Of a DNA stretch of 64,000 nucleotides, positions 25,532 to 34,214 are shown one piece after another. Every line of letters starts with the position of its first letter. Within the stretch, counting starts at the first letter, position 1. This stretch comes from Candidatus Zixiibacteriota bacterium. Lineage in GTDB: Bacteria > Zixibacteria > MSB-5A5 > GN15 > FEB-12. Made by a program: the position numbers and the translations under genes. Below the pieces are notes generated by a model. It had not been told where the DNA came from. It made no database searches and worked only from the letters and a program-made list of their open reading frames with translations. The DNA lies in the NCBI GenBank assembly GCA_028289585.1, contig JANQPI010000020.1, positions 284,039-348,038 on the forward strand, given 5' to 3'.

Positions 25532-26893
25532 ATGTCTGCTTTAGTTGATGATCTGCTCGCCGATGTCGAGGCGAAGAATCCACACCAACCCGAGTTTCTG
25601 CAGGCGGTCGAGGAAGTTGCCACCGCAATTGCCCCCGTTCTGGAGAAGAACGAGCGATACCGTCAGGAGAAAATCTTTCAGCGCATCGTAGAGCCGGAAC
25701 GTGTCATATCGTTTCGTGTCTGTTGGATGGATGACCGTGGTGACATTCAGGTCAATCGCGGTTATCGCGTTCAGATGAATTCGGCAATCGGTCCATACAA
25801 AGGCGGCCTCCGATTTCACCCGTCGGTCAACCTCGGGATTCTCAAGTTCCTTGCGTTTGAACAGGTGTTCAAAAACGCCCTGACGACGCTTCCTCTTGGC
25901 GCTGGCAAAGGCGGAGCGGATTTCGATCCGAAAGGGAAGTCTGACTACGAGGTCATGCGCTTCTGTCAGGCATTCATGAGTGAACTCTTCCGCCACATCG
26001 GCCCGGAGCGCGATGTGCCAGCTGGTGACATCGGTGTCGGTGGCCGTGAAATCGGTTACCTCTTCGGAACCTACCGCCGTCTCGACAATCACTTCGAGGG
26101 TGTCCTGACCGGTAAGGGACTGAACTGGGGTGGCTCGTTGATTCGACCCGAAGCAACCGGCTACGGCAATGTATACTTCGCTGCCGAGATGCTGAATACC
26201 CGCAACACAACCCTTGAGGGGAAGACCTGCCTGGTCTCCGGATCCGGAAACGTTGCGCAGTACACGATCGAGAAGCTGATCGAACTCGGCGCCAAGGTGG
26301 TCTCTTGTTCTGACTCCAACGGGTACGTCTATGACGAAGCTGGTATCGATCGTACCAAGCTCAGCTTCATCATGGATCTGAAGAATAAACGTCGGGGGCG
26401 AATCAAAGAGTTCGCCGACCAGTTTTCGTCAGCCGAATATGTCGCGACAAACGGCACCACCGACCACAACCCGCTCTGGAAACAGAAAGCCGACTGTGCG
26501 TTTCCGTCGGCAACCCAGAACGAAATCAATGCGACGGATGCCGCTAATCTTGTCGATAGCGGTGTAACGCTCGTTTCCGAGGGAGCGAACATGCCGGTTA
26601 CTGCCGAGGGTGCCCATCATTTCCTTGAGGCGAAACTTCTCTACGGTCCGGGTAAGGCCGCAAACGCCGGCGGAGTCGCTGTCTCCGGTTTGGAGATGGC
26701 GCAGAACTCGCAGCGACTTGGCTGGCGACGGGAAGACGTCGATGGGCACCTGCATCGGATCATGAAGTCGATTCATACCGTGTCGCGTGATGCGTCGGAA
26801 ACATACGGACAGCCGGGTAACTATGTCCTTGGCGCCAATGTTGCCGGTTTCACCAAAGTCGCCGATGCGATGTTGGAGCAGGGAATCGGCTAG
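25532..26893 (+). CDS. gdhA: Glutamate dehydrogenase (hexameric, NADP-type by similarity)
   Basis: 453 aa, the length of E. coli-type GdhA. Substrate lysines Lys90 (GPYKGGLRFH) and Lys126 (LPLGAGKGGADFDPKGKS), with PAGDIGVGGREIG preceding the catalytic Asp segment. The dinucleotide-binding GSGNVA is in the second domain. It interconverts 2-oxoglutarate plus ammonia and glutamate. ATG 25532 with GGGAG upstream is chosen over an 18-residue upstream extension. Confidence 0.95.
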   Translation: MSALVDDLLADVEAKNPHQPEFLQAVEEVATAIAPVLEKNERYRQEKIFQRIVEPERVISFRVCWMDDRGDIQVNRGYRVQMNSAIGPYKGGLRFHPSVNLGILKFLAFEQVFKNALTTLPLGAGKGGADFDPKGKSDYEVMRFCQAFMSELFRHIGPERDVPAGDIGVGGREIGYLFGTYRRLDNHFEGVLTGKGLNWGGSLIRPEATGYGNVYFAAEMLNTRNTTLEGKTCLVSGSGNVAQYTIEKLIELGAKVVSCSDSNGYVYDEAGIDRTKLSFIMDLKNKRRGRIKEFADQFSSAEYVATNGTTDHNPLWKQKADCAFPSATQNEINATDAANLVDSGVTLVSEGANMPVTAEGAHHFLEAKLLYGPGKAANAGGVAVSGLEMAQNSQRLGWRREDVDGHLHRIMKSIHTVSRDASETYGQPGNYVLGANVAGFTKVADAMLEQGIG

Positions 26894-26922
26894 CCGAACC
26901 GGCGGGCCGATCTCCGGCCGCC

Positions 26923-28173
26923 ATGGCCGAACAACCAGGCGTTGTCGTTTCGTACGGTGGTGGGGAACACCGAATCGTGTTCCCTGCCGGAATCGAACTG
27001 ACTGAACTTGGCGGTCGGATAGCAAACACCAGCACGACCCGCGCTGACAACGAACTTGAGTCACGCGCCGCACCGACGACTTCGTTACGTCAGGCCACGA
27101 AACCACTGCTCGTTGTCAACGACCATCATCGTGCGACGCCAACTGCACAAATCCTCTCGGTCTTCGACGCTGCTGATTCCGAACTGCTCGATCGCTGCTC
27201 GTATCTCGTCGCCACAGGCACGCACCGGGTCGAACATGATGATCATCTGAAAGCGGTGTTCGGACATCACCTCGATCGCATTCGTGATCGGATTACCGTC
27301 CATGATTGTCATGATCGGAGGCAGCTGGAAGACGTTGGAGTCGATCAGTTCGGGGAGCGGTTTTCGGTCAATCATCAGCTCTTCGATCACGATCTGGTGC
27401 AGATCATCAATTCAGTTGAACCGCACTACTTCGCCGGATACACCGGGGGACGAAAATCGCTCATTCCCGGCCTGGCCGATATCGATACGATCGCACGAAA
27501 CCACAACCTGGCCGTGTCGCTCGACTGTCAGCCGCTGCGCCTAGACGGAAATCCGGTCAATGAGCATCTCGAAGCGATGGTCGATCAGTTAGCACCGACT
27601 CTGCCCGTTGTGGACTCACTCCAGATGGTCGTCGGCGGCGATGGTGAGATCGCATCGGTCTATCAGGGAGATCTTAAGTCAAGCTGGTTGAAGGCGACCG
27701 CCGATGCTCACGATCACTTCGCAGAGACTGTAGGTCAGCAATTTGATGTCGTTCTGGCGATTCTCGATCCGCCACTCGATAACAGTCTCTATCAAGCCCA
27801 GAAAGGTCTTGAGAACTGTCAGATGGCCGTGGCAGACGGTGGCGCGATTGCCGTTCTCGCTGCCTGTCCCGATGGTATCGGCTCACCGTTCTTCTTCGAC
27901 CTGGCTTTGTCGTGGGATCGGGATGCAAATCGACCTGCCGATGGTCAACCGCGATTCGGCATGCACAAATTGGCGCGGGTCAATGCGCTGACACGGAGGA
28001 TCACGGTTGCTTTGCTCTCAAATGTGTCACCGGCCGATGCCCGCACGGTGTTCTATGAACCGATCACCGACCTTGAGTCTTGGATCGCGGACGTACTCGC
28101 GCGGCCACAGTCGCGCAACCGCGTGTTGGTGGTTCGCAATGCGGGACATACCGTCGTGTCGACCCGTCGCTAG
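26923..28173 (+). CDS. LarA-family nickel-pincer 2-hydroxyacid racemase
   Basis: 416 aa. Motifs DHHRATP (67-73), ATGTHR (97-102) and HYFAGYTGGRKSLIPG (168-183). His168, Lys178 and His194 align at a constant offset with LarA H174, K184 (cofactor lysine) and H200 (nickel ligand), and Lys294 is near the K298 position. Substrate could be lactate or another 2-hydroxyacid. The cofactor genes larB, larC and larE are not nearby. It starts 29 nt after gdhA. Confidence 0.85.
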   Translation: MAEQPGVVVSYGGGEHRIVFPAGIELTELGGRIANTSTTRADNELESRAAPTTSLRQATKPLLVVNDHHRATPTAQILSVFDAADSELLDRCSYLVATGTHRVEHDDHLKAVFGHHLDRIRDRITVHDCHDRRQLEDVGVDQFGERFSVNHQLFDHDLVQIINSVEPHYFAGYTGGRKSLIPGLADIDTIARNHNLAVSLDCQPLRLDGNPVNEHLEAMVDQLAPTLPVVDSLQMVVGGDGEIASVYQGDLKSSWLKATADAHDHFAETVGQQFDVVLAILDPPLDNSLYQAQKGLENCQMAVADGGAIAVLAACPDGIGSPFFFDLALSWDRDANRPADGQPRFGMHKLARVNALTRRITVALLSNVSPADARTVFYEPITDLESWIADVLARPQSRNRVLVVRNAGHTVVSTRR

Positions 28174-28183
28174 TCACCTCTTC

Positions 28184-28368
28184 GTGGGCGACAGGCCCCA
28201 CCTCCCCCTAGTCTCAATCGACTCGGCAGGTCAGAGTTCCTGCCGGGCACACTCGACGTCACCCTGAGCCTCTTTTCCAGGTCGCTCCGACCCTCCCTTC
28301 TCAAGTCACCCGAACCACCTCCCCTGGTCACCCCGACCCCCCTGGTCACCCCGAGCGGAGTCGAGGGG
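28184..28368. repeat. Repeat-derived intergenic block
   Basis: No gene between 28174 and 28508. The block holds a CGTGGGCGACAGGCCCC-like module (28184 onward), two imperfect CTGGTCACCCCGA units (28323-28353) and a copy of the GTCACCCCGAGCGGAGTCGA palindrome ending GGGG (28345-28368) also seen at 7498-7521 and 44365-44385. Confidence 0.7.
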
Positions 28369-28451
28369 AACACGTCGATGCGCCTCCCGACAGCCGAGGT
28401 CTGTCCTGAGTCTGCCCCTTTCGAACACGACGAACAATAGTCCACCACAAG

Positions 28452-28479
28452 AAAGGCCCGCCGATATCGGCGGGCCTTT
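28452..28479. terminator. Strong bidirectional terminator
   Basis: Perfect palindrome AAAGGCCCGCCG-ATAT-CGGCGGGCCTTT (12-bp arms) 30 bp downstream of the dockerin-protein stop codon and between convergent genes; A and T runs on both sides allow termination in either direction. Confidence 0.85.
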
Positions 28480-28508
28480 CCGTTAGGTGAAGTGAACTTC
28501 GCTGAAGC

Positions 28509-31082
28509 TTACTTCAGGAAGACCATCTTCTTGGTCGCAGAGAACTGACCGTCCACCGCAAGCTTGTAGAAGTAGACGCCCGAGGCGACCGAAGCCGCAT
28601 CCCAAACGATCTCTTCCGTGCCGGCGTTGGAGAAGCCCGAGAACTCGGTCACGACCTGGCCATTCACGTTGTAAATGGTCAGCGCCCAGTTGCCCGCTTT
28701 CGCGAGGTCAAAGGCGATCGTCGTGGTCGGGTTGAACGGGTTCGGGTAGTTCTGCTCGAGAGCAAACGTCGACGGCAGCCATTCCGGAGCGACCGGGGAA
28801 CCAGCAATCGTCGCGAGCGAGAAGTCGATGACCTCAGCGCCGTTCGTATTGATGATGTCGCCCGAGACACCGCTCAGGTCGGAAATGCCAACGCCCGTGA
28901 AGGCCGGGTAGACCAGGACGTTCGTGACGTTGTTCTCCATGTCATACGCGTAACCCATTTCGGCAGACGTCAGGTTGGTCGGCTCAACGTTGCCGGCGAG
29001 CACGAAGTGCGCAGCACCAACTTCAACGTCTTCAACCGAGAAGACCCCGTTATGATTCCGGTAGTTGGCCGCGACAACCGGGAGCGCCTTCGGCACACCA
29101 AGTTCGTCACCCAAGACGACACGGATCGTGGTAACAAGGTCAGCAACCGTCAGCGGATTGCCGTCAGCGTTGACATCCGAAGCCGCAATAGAGGCTTCAA
29201 TGTGATCCTGGAAGGCCGAGAGGCCGGTCAGGAAGTACTGCGTAAACATAACCGCGTCGGCGATTTCGTAGGCGAGGCCGTTGACGTTGATGTCGCCACG
29301 ATCGTCGATCGAGTCGGCACAAATGATGTCAACGTATCCGTTCACGAAGTCAACGCAGCGGTACGGAGCGCCCTTATCCGAAACATCACACTCGGGGCTC
29401 GGGGCACCATAGACACCCGGCAGCGAACCGGCTTCCGGCAGCAGATCGAGGCGGACACCGGTCCAATCGAACACGCGGCTGGAGATAAACAGCGTATCAC
29501 CAAACTCGTTCGAGAGGGCGTTGTCGCCGCAGTCGACCCAGCAGAAGCGAATCGGTACGGTCTGGCACTCAAGGGTGCGGTCATTCGTCACGAGGAACTG
29601 CATATTCGCGAGTTCCGACGAAATGGTCGGGGCGTCGTTGTTAAAGCAGTCAGCGTTGTTGGCACCGTTATTGGTCTCGGCGAGCCCAACAATGCGGACC
29701 TTACCGGACGGACAGGCGCCGTTCTGACAGGCGTTCGGTCCGAAGCGGTACTCAAAGTACTCCCAACCGCAATCAGCAATGAACTGACCCGGATCGACAT
29801 TGACCAGCGACAGCGCCGACGGGTCGTATTCAATCAGCAGGTCAAAACCGCCGAGATCCGAATTGTTGGACGGATAGTCGGCAATGTTGATCGAGACGTT
29901 GGTGTACTGACCCTGAAGCACGTCCTCAACCTGTTCGATCGAGACAACGTTATTCAGGACATTGATCGTGATCAGGCAGGTGTCGGCGTTCCGCGGCGAG
30001 CACGGATCACAAACGTTAGCCGAATCGGAGACCGTCACCGCCAGCGTGTACACGCCGGAAGCGCCCATCGGATCCCAGGTCACCTCACCCGTCGCCGGGT
30101 TGATAACCGGAGCACCCGGCAGGGTGGTCTGGGTAGCATCGATACCGAAGACAAGCGCGCGCGGTCCGTTGTCCGGATCGCTGGCATCAACCACGAAATT
30201 CAGCGTATCGCCACCGCAGATCTGCTCCTGCGAGGTGCAAGCCAGCACCGGAGCTTCATTGGTCACGCAGATTTCATAGGTGTACTGAACCGACTCGCCA
30301 CAGCTGTCGGTTACCGCGATAACGACCTCGTTAACACAAACGTCGTCACCATCGGTCTGCCAGGTAATCGAACCGGTGCTCGGATTGACATTGAAGTCAG
30401 CGGGACCGCTCACCAAGCTATACGTCAGCGCTTCACAGCTGTTCGCCAGATCGGCGTCGTCCGCGAGGATCGACGACGTATACAGCGAACCCCACGGCAG
30501 GGAGGTGTCAGCCGGCGTGGAGGTAAAGGTGGGAACAGCGTTCACCAACGTTACCGTACCTGCTGTCACCGCTACCGGGAGAAGGCCCGCGCCACCGGCA
30601 CCAACGAACTGGGTCGTAATCGTGCCAATCGTGCCGGTCGTGTCGTAGTTGAATACGACATTATCGACAACAATCGTTCCACCGCAGGCATCGGCAGTCG
30701 GGAACGTCAGACGGGCGATCGAGGTCGTACCCATCATTAGATCCGTATCAACCGAATCCGTGCGGAGCGCGGCAATGCGCACCGTGTCCGGGGAGACACC
30801 GTCGGCCTGAGACAAGTCGATGATACGAGTCGACGACAAGTCCGTAAATCCAGGCTGAAATGCCACCGTCGGAGCACCATCGATATCGCCGGTAATCTCC
30901 AGGACGATTTCCACCGCGCTGACCGCTGCTGCCGAAACAACAGCATCAATGTCAACGGTCGTTGAGTTACAACGTTCGGCGTTCTTCGACTGAACGATTA
31001 CTTCGTTAGCTGATACCGACGACGCAAAGACCGCTACGCAGGCCATCAGCAGCAAAGCGAATAGCGTTCTTTTTTGCATCAT
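28509..31082 (-). CDS. Large secreted protein with cohesin-like regions, dockerin-like repeats and a C-terminal sorting-type domain
   Basis: 857 aa. Signal peptide (MMQKRTLFALLLMACVAVFA), an N-terminal cohesin-like region (about 25-170), two Ig/cadherin-like repeats rich in cysteine (about 180-390), a second cohesin-like region (about 395-540), and two dockerin-like calcium loops (RGDINVNGLAYEIADAV and ASDVNADGNPLTVADLV). The C-terminal beta domain begins LEQNYPNPFNPTTTI and ends ATKKMVFLK, like FlgD-Ig/type IX-type sorting tails. AAAGGAG lies 7 nt before the ATG. Probably an abundant cell-surface or secreted structural protein. Function is inferred from domains only. Confidence 0.85.
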   Translation of the reverse strand: MMQKRTLFALLLMACVAVFASSVSANEVIVQSKNAERCNSTTVDIDAVVSAAAVSAVEIVLEITGDIDGAPTVAFQPGFTDLSSTRIIDLSQADGVSPDTVRIAALRTDSVDTDLMMGTTSIARLTFPTADACGGTIVVDNVVFNYDTTGTIGTITTQFVGAGGAGLLPVAVTAGTVTLVNAVPTFTSTPADTSLPWGSLYTSSILADDADLANSCEALTYSLVSGPADFNVNPSTGSITWQTDGDDVCVNEVVIAVTDSCGESVQYTYEICVTNEAPVLACTSQEQICGGDTLNFVVDASDPDNGPRALVFGIDATQTTLPGAPVINPATGEVTWDPMGASGVYTLAVTVSDSANVCDPCSPRNADTCLITINVLNNVVSIEQVEDVLQGQYTNVSINIADYPSNNSDLGGFDLLIEYDPSALSLVNVDPGQFIADCGWEYFEYRFGPNACQNGACPSGKVRIVGLAETNNGANNADCFNNDAPTISSELANMQFLVTNDRTLECQTVPIRFCWVDCGDNALSNEFGDTLFISSRVFDWTGVRLDLLPEAGSLPGVYGAPSPECDVSDKGAPYRCVDFVNGYVDIICADSIDDRGDINVNGLAYEIADAVMFTQYFLTGLSAFQDHIEASIAASDVNADGNPLTVADLVTTIRVVLGDELGVPKALPVVAANYRNHNGVFSVEDVEVGAAHFVLAGNVEPTNLTSAEMGYAYDMENNVTNVLVYPAFTGVGISDLSGVSGDIINTNGAEVIDFSLATIAGSPVAPEWLPSTFALEQNYPNPFNPTTTIAFDLAKAGNWALTIYNVNGQVVTEFSGFSNAGTEEIVWDAASVASGVYFYKLAVDGQFSATKKMVFLK

Positions 31083-31580
31083 TAAATGGCTCCTTTAATA
31101 CCTAAAGGTCATTCCACCAGAGCCTTCAACGAACCTTCAGGGGGTCCATCACCAACTCGGGCTTTCCGATATTCGCCGTGCGCCACCTCGAAAGGTGATC
31201 ACCCGGCCGGTCATCGGAACCGGTCAGAGTTCTTATCCATCCGCTGCCTCGTCGGAGCTCAACGACAGCACGCCAGTCGTCAGCGATATGGAGGATAAGG
31301 GGAATTTAACGGAGATTTTTATTATCAAGCTGTCAACCGGCTCGGGTACACGAAGCCCATGCGGTCTTGCTATGCTTGAAAAAACCGAAGAAAACGAGCT
31401 TTGGGGTACGTAACCACATATCGTGTATGCAATTACGAAAGGTGCGACAGGCTCAAAACAGAAGCGCGAAACTACACAACTGTTTCCCTAGACGCCGAGA
31501 AACTACACGATTACACGAAAAAGTCAAGACGATTATCAGTTATCCCCAGATCGCGAACTGAAACGTACGCCATTATCCAG
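31083..31580. other. Non-coding AT-richer gap upstream of the dockerin-protein gene
   Basis: Nearly 500 bp without a convincing gene on either strand. Composition is AT-richer than the surroundings, especially 31310-31560. It must contain the promoter of the dockerin-protein gene (minus strand); TTGACA and AT-rich hexamers occur near 31345-31300 but not at clean spacing. No repeat, tRNA or terminator recognised. Confidence 0.5.
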
Positions 31581-32864
31581 TTACAGCGAATAACTGAGAC
31601 CACCACTAATCAGATAGATACGGTTGTCATTAAGCTCTCGATCGGCCCATTCCCAGTCGGCCGAGGCGAGAAGCGAGAGGCGAACCCCCCCCCACAATGA
31701 GATATCGGCGAACCCATTCATCCGCAGATAGAGAAAGGGATCGAGGAAGTCAGATGCTTCCGACAGCGAGCGGCGCCCCAGACTTGTCTCCACGGAGAGC
31801 AGACTCCCCGCAGCATCAACATAATCGACAGTCAGCCGCCCACCCCACTCGGTGAAGTCCTCGGCCAGCGCCAGCTCCTTATCCTGCTCCGCCTGGGAGC
31901 GAAACTCGGGCCCGACCAGGAGTGTCCAGCGCCCCCCCGCCATTCCACCGACCAGAGCGGCCTCGATTGTCGTCAACGAAGCATTGAACGGGTCATCGAC
32001 GGCATAGGCATAGTGGATCGGTCGGGCCAGGACCCTCGCCTGCCAGCGGCGATCGGTGCTCCGCAACGTCGCTCGAAACTCCCCGTCGATCAGCGTGAAA
32101 TCATCGGTTCCATCGATCTGGTTGTAGTCCCGTCGCTCGACCCGAAGCCACCCGTCGAGATCATGATTGCCCACAAACCCAAACCAGCCGACCTCGGCCC
32201 CACCTGAGAAATAATCAAGACCGGAGCTGTCGGGTATATCGCGGCGGGTAAAGAATGTCTGAGCGGTAAAAGCAGAAAAGCCGCCCAACTCAAAGCTACC
32301 CCCCAACCGTCCTCGATACTGATTCGATGAGTAGACGAACTCGCCGGGATCATCAAATGCCACCAGGTAAACTTCGGCATCGGTCCAGAGCATGTTCCCG
32401 TCTCCAACGCCGGTCTGATACTTCAGTCGAGCGCGTCCGGTTGAGTAATCATCCCCAAAATCGAGAACCCCCTGATAGCGGGCACGACGCTCCAGACCCA
32501 AGTCGAAGCTCAGGCCGATGGGTGCACCACCGCTCCGGAGAGTCCACGAGAGATCGGCTCGCGCTCGGGCAAACGCATCGGTCGCCTCCACCCGCGCGGT
32601 CAGCCGATAGCGGCGTTCGTCGCGCGGTGACCGCAGAATCAAGCTGGTACGGAAATCGTCGAGGTACGACGTCTGTTGCTGCGAAACAATATCGAGAGTG
32701 TCGGTTCCCACGATTGAGTCGAGCCAGAATGCCTGCGCGACGGTTTCGTAGCCGAAGCCGAGCTCCAACTGCCACGACGTGCTCCCAGATTGTGCTCCCG
32801 ACGAAAGTGGGAGCATGAATAGTGGGAATGGGAGCACGAATAGGCACATCCAAACACGGCTCAT
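31581..32864 (-). CDS. Outer-membrane beta-barrel protein
   Basis: 427 aa with a signal peptide (VWMCLFVLPFPLFMLPLSSGAQ). The rest is alternating amphipathic strands with aromatic residues (LKYQTGVGDGNMLWTDAEVY, SLLASADWEWADR), ending in a strand YLISGGLSYSL, as expected for an outer-membrane barrel. No named family recognised. It lies 77 bp after the helical periplasmic gene on the same strand, probably in one sigma54-dependent operon. The signal-peptide coding region contains four copies of the heptamer GGGAGCA/TGCTCCC. Confidence 0.75.
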   Translation of the reverse strand: MSRVWMCLFVLPFPLFMLPLSSGAQSGSTSWQLELGFGYETVAQAFWLDSIVGTDTLDIVSQQQTSYLDDFRTSLILRSPRDERRYRLTARVEATDAFARARADLSWTLRSGGAPIGLSFDLGLERRARYQGVLDFGDDYSTGRARLKYQTGVGDGNMLWTDAEVYLVAFDDPGEFVYSSNQYRGRLGGSFELGGFSAFTAQTFFTRRDIPDSSGLDYFSGGAEVGWFGFVGNHDLDGWLRVERRDYNQIDGTDDFTLIDGEFRATLRSTDRRWQARVLARPIHYAYAVDDPFNASLTTIEAALVGGMAGGRWTLLVGPEFRSQAEQDKELALAEDFTEWGGRLTVDYVDAAGSLLSVETSLGRRSLSEASDFLDPFLYLRMNGFADISLWGGVRLSLLASADWEWADRELNDNRIYLISGGLSYSL

Positions 32865-32941
32865 GGATGCAACCTAGTATGGCTATCACCGACCAGCCAC
32901 CAGAACTCGACGGGCAACGAAAACGCGAAGGTGGCCAACCC

Positions 32942-33997
32942 TCAGGGCGCGCCGCGGAGCAGTTCGTTGGCCTGCCGGAGAGCGAGTTGGGCCGCCCGCA
33001 GCGAAATGGTGGCTTCGTCGACTCGACCCGAGGCAAGTTCATCAGCGGCTCGACGAAGCTGCTCCCCGGCTTGGTCAGCAAGCTTACGGGCGCCATCGGC
33101 AGCCGTACCGGTCACCTCTCCCAGCCGCTCCTCGAGCCGGGTGAGCTCCTGGCTGAGTTCGTCGTAGCGGCGTTGCAGGTTGTCTTCGCCGGCACAATCG
33201 CGGATCGCTCGGGACGCGGCGTTGCGGGCATCAGCCAGGGCTCCCAATGCCAGCAGGTACCGCCGCGCTCCGTGGAGCTCATCCGCAACGATCAACCGCC
33301 GCTCGGCCTCGGCCAGTAGCCGCTCGGCGTTCGGGGATTCGCAGTCTGCGACCGCGAGCCGAGCCTGGGCAATGAGATCCCCGACCCCGTTTCGGCGCTC
33401 ATCAAACTGACCGATGGCGCGTCGTCCCCCGGGGCCGCCCGGTCCGGTTAAGCGCCGAATCGTGCGATCGACCTGTTCGGCCAGCTTGAGCGCCGGACGA
33501 TAGTTGCCGGCGCGATAAAACTCCCACGCCCGATCAAGCGCCCGGCGGGCAGTCGTGTACAATGATTCAACCCCGCGCCCCGGATTGGGGGGCATGAACT
33601 CTCGAACCTGGCGGAGACGTTCTTCCACCTGCTCCAAGCGTGCGAGAACTTTCTCATCTGATGACTCCGAGTCGCGCAGACGTGCGAGCACGTCGAGGGT
33701 CGTACGACGCGACTGCTCACCCAAGCGACGGGCAACCTCGTACCCCTCCGGAGTGCGCTCATCGAACGCATCGAAGGCCTGCTGGAGCAGCTGCCCCGCG
33801 GTCTCCAGGAGCCGGGCGGCGATCGGGTCCTGACGGGCCTCGACCTGCTCCCGAGCTCGCTCAATCAGGCTGCGGTTCCGCTCGAGTTCTGATCGCAGGC
33901 GGAGCACATCACCCAGTTGGCCCGGCTGAGCCGACAGCTCGCCGATCGGGAGCATGAACAGGACGGCAAGCAGGGCTATGGTGAATCGGCGTAACAT
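32942..33997 (-). CDS. Secreted alpha-helical, arginine-rich protein
   Basis: 351 aa. Signal peptide (RRFTIALLAVLFMLPIGELSAQ), then almost entirely helical heptad-like sequence (LRSELERNRSLIERAREQVE; ELTRLEERLGEVTGTAADGA) with a short GPGGPGGRR hinge near residue 196. Likely periplasmic coiled-coil protein. GGAGG lies 8 nt before the ATG, immediately after a sigma54-type promoter. Paired with a beta-barrel gene, it may form an envelope-spanning assembly; this is inference. Confidence 0.75.
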   Translation of the reverse strand: MLRRFTIALLAVLFMLPIGELSAQPGQLGDVLRLRSELERNRSLIERAREQVEARQDPIAARLLETAGQLLQQAFDAFDERTPEGYEVARRLGEQSRRTTLDVLARLRDSESSDEKVLARLEQVEERLRQVREFMPPNPGRGVESLYTTARRALDRAWEFYRAGNYRPALKLAEQVDRTIRRLTGPGGPGGRRAIGQFDERRNGVGDLIAQARLAVADCESPNAERLLAEAERRLIVADELHGARRYLLALGALADARNAASRAIRDCAGEDNLQRRYDELSQELTRLEERLGEVTGTAADGARKLADQAGEQLRRAADELASGRVDEATISLRAAQLALRQANELLRGAP

Positions 33998-34020
33998 GTC
34001 ATGGTCCTCCGCTCAGGAAG

Positions 34021-34039
34021 AAAACAAGCCTGATGCCAA
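34021..34039 (-). promoter_or_regulatory. Sigma54-type promoter for the envelope operon
   Basis: On the minus strand TTGGCATCAGGCTTGTTTT: GG-N10-GT against the consensus TGGCAC-N5-TTGCA (GG-N10-GC). The expected transcription start is about 15 nt before ATG 33997, just upstream of its GGAGG. An NtrC-type activator gene lies directly upstream. Confidence 0.6.
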
Positions 34040-34118
34040 TTCATTAATGGGATGTAACTGACTGTTTTACAATTCATTAACATAAAAAATCGAAGGCGGT
34101 ACCACGCGATTGCCCGCC

Positions 34119-34141
34119 TTGGTACAGACACGTTGTACCAA
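34119..34141. promoter_or_regulatory. Probable enhancer/activator site
   Basis: TTGGTACA-N7-TGTACCAA, a perfect 8-bp inverted repeat centred about 118 bp upstream of the predicted sigma54 start, the normal distance for an NtrC-type activator. A further TGGTACC-like half-site is at 34098-34104. Confidence 0.6.
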
Positions 34142-34173
34142 CTTGGGCGAGCATGGCAGACCTACCCACTATC

Positions 34174-34212
34174 GGGAGCACAATTCTGTGATGCTCCCGT
34201 ATTTTGGGAGCA
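34174..34212 (-). terminator. Hairpins downstream of the response regulator
   Basis: Three GGGAGCA/TGCTCCC heptamers allow alternative stems: ATGCTCCC-AAAATAC-GGGAGCAT (minus strand) or GGGAGCA-N11-TGCTCCC. They start 3 bp past the regulator stop codon. There is no T-run, so this may be a terminator or a processing/attenuation structure. Confidence 0.5.
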
Positions 34213-34214
34213 TA

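Noticed and set aside
28174-28508. Short coding frames between larA and the dockerin-protein gene
   Set aside because: They consist of repeat modules and the terminator; no start signals or protein-like composition.
29007-30740. 577-codon open frame on the plus strand opposite the dockerin-protein gene
   Set aside because: It has no ribosome binding site and low-complexity Arg/Val-rich composition. It arises from codon bias of the minus-strand gene, which has a signal peptide and recognisable domains.
31083-31580. Small genes in the AT-rich gap
   Set aside because: Frames of 60-100 codons lack ribosome binding sites and protein-like composition.
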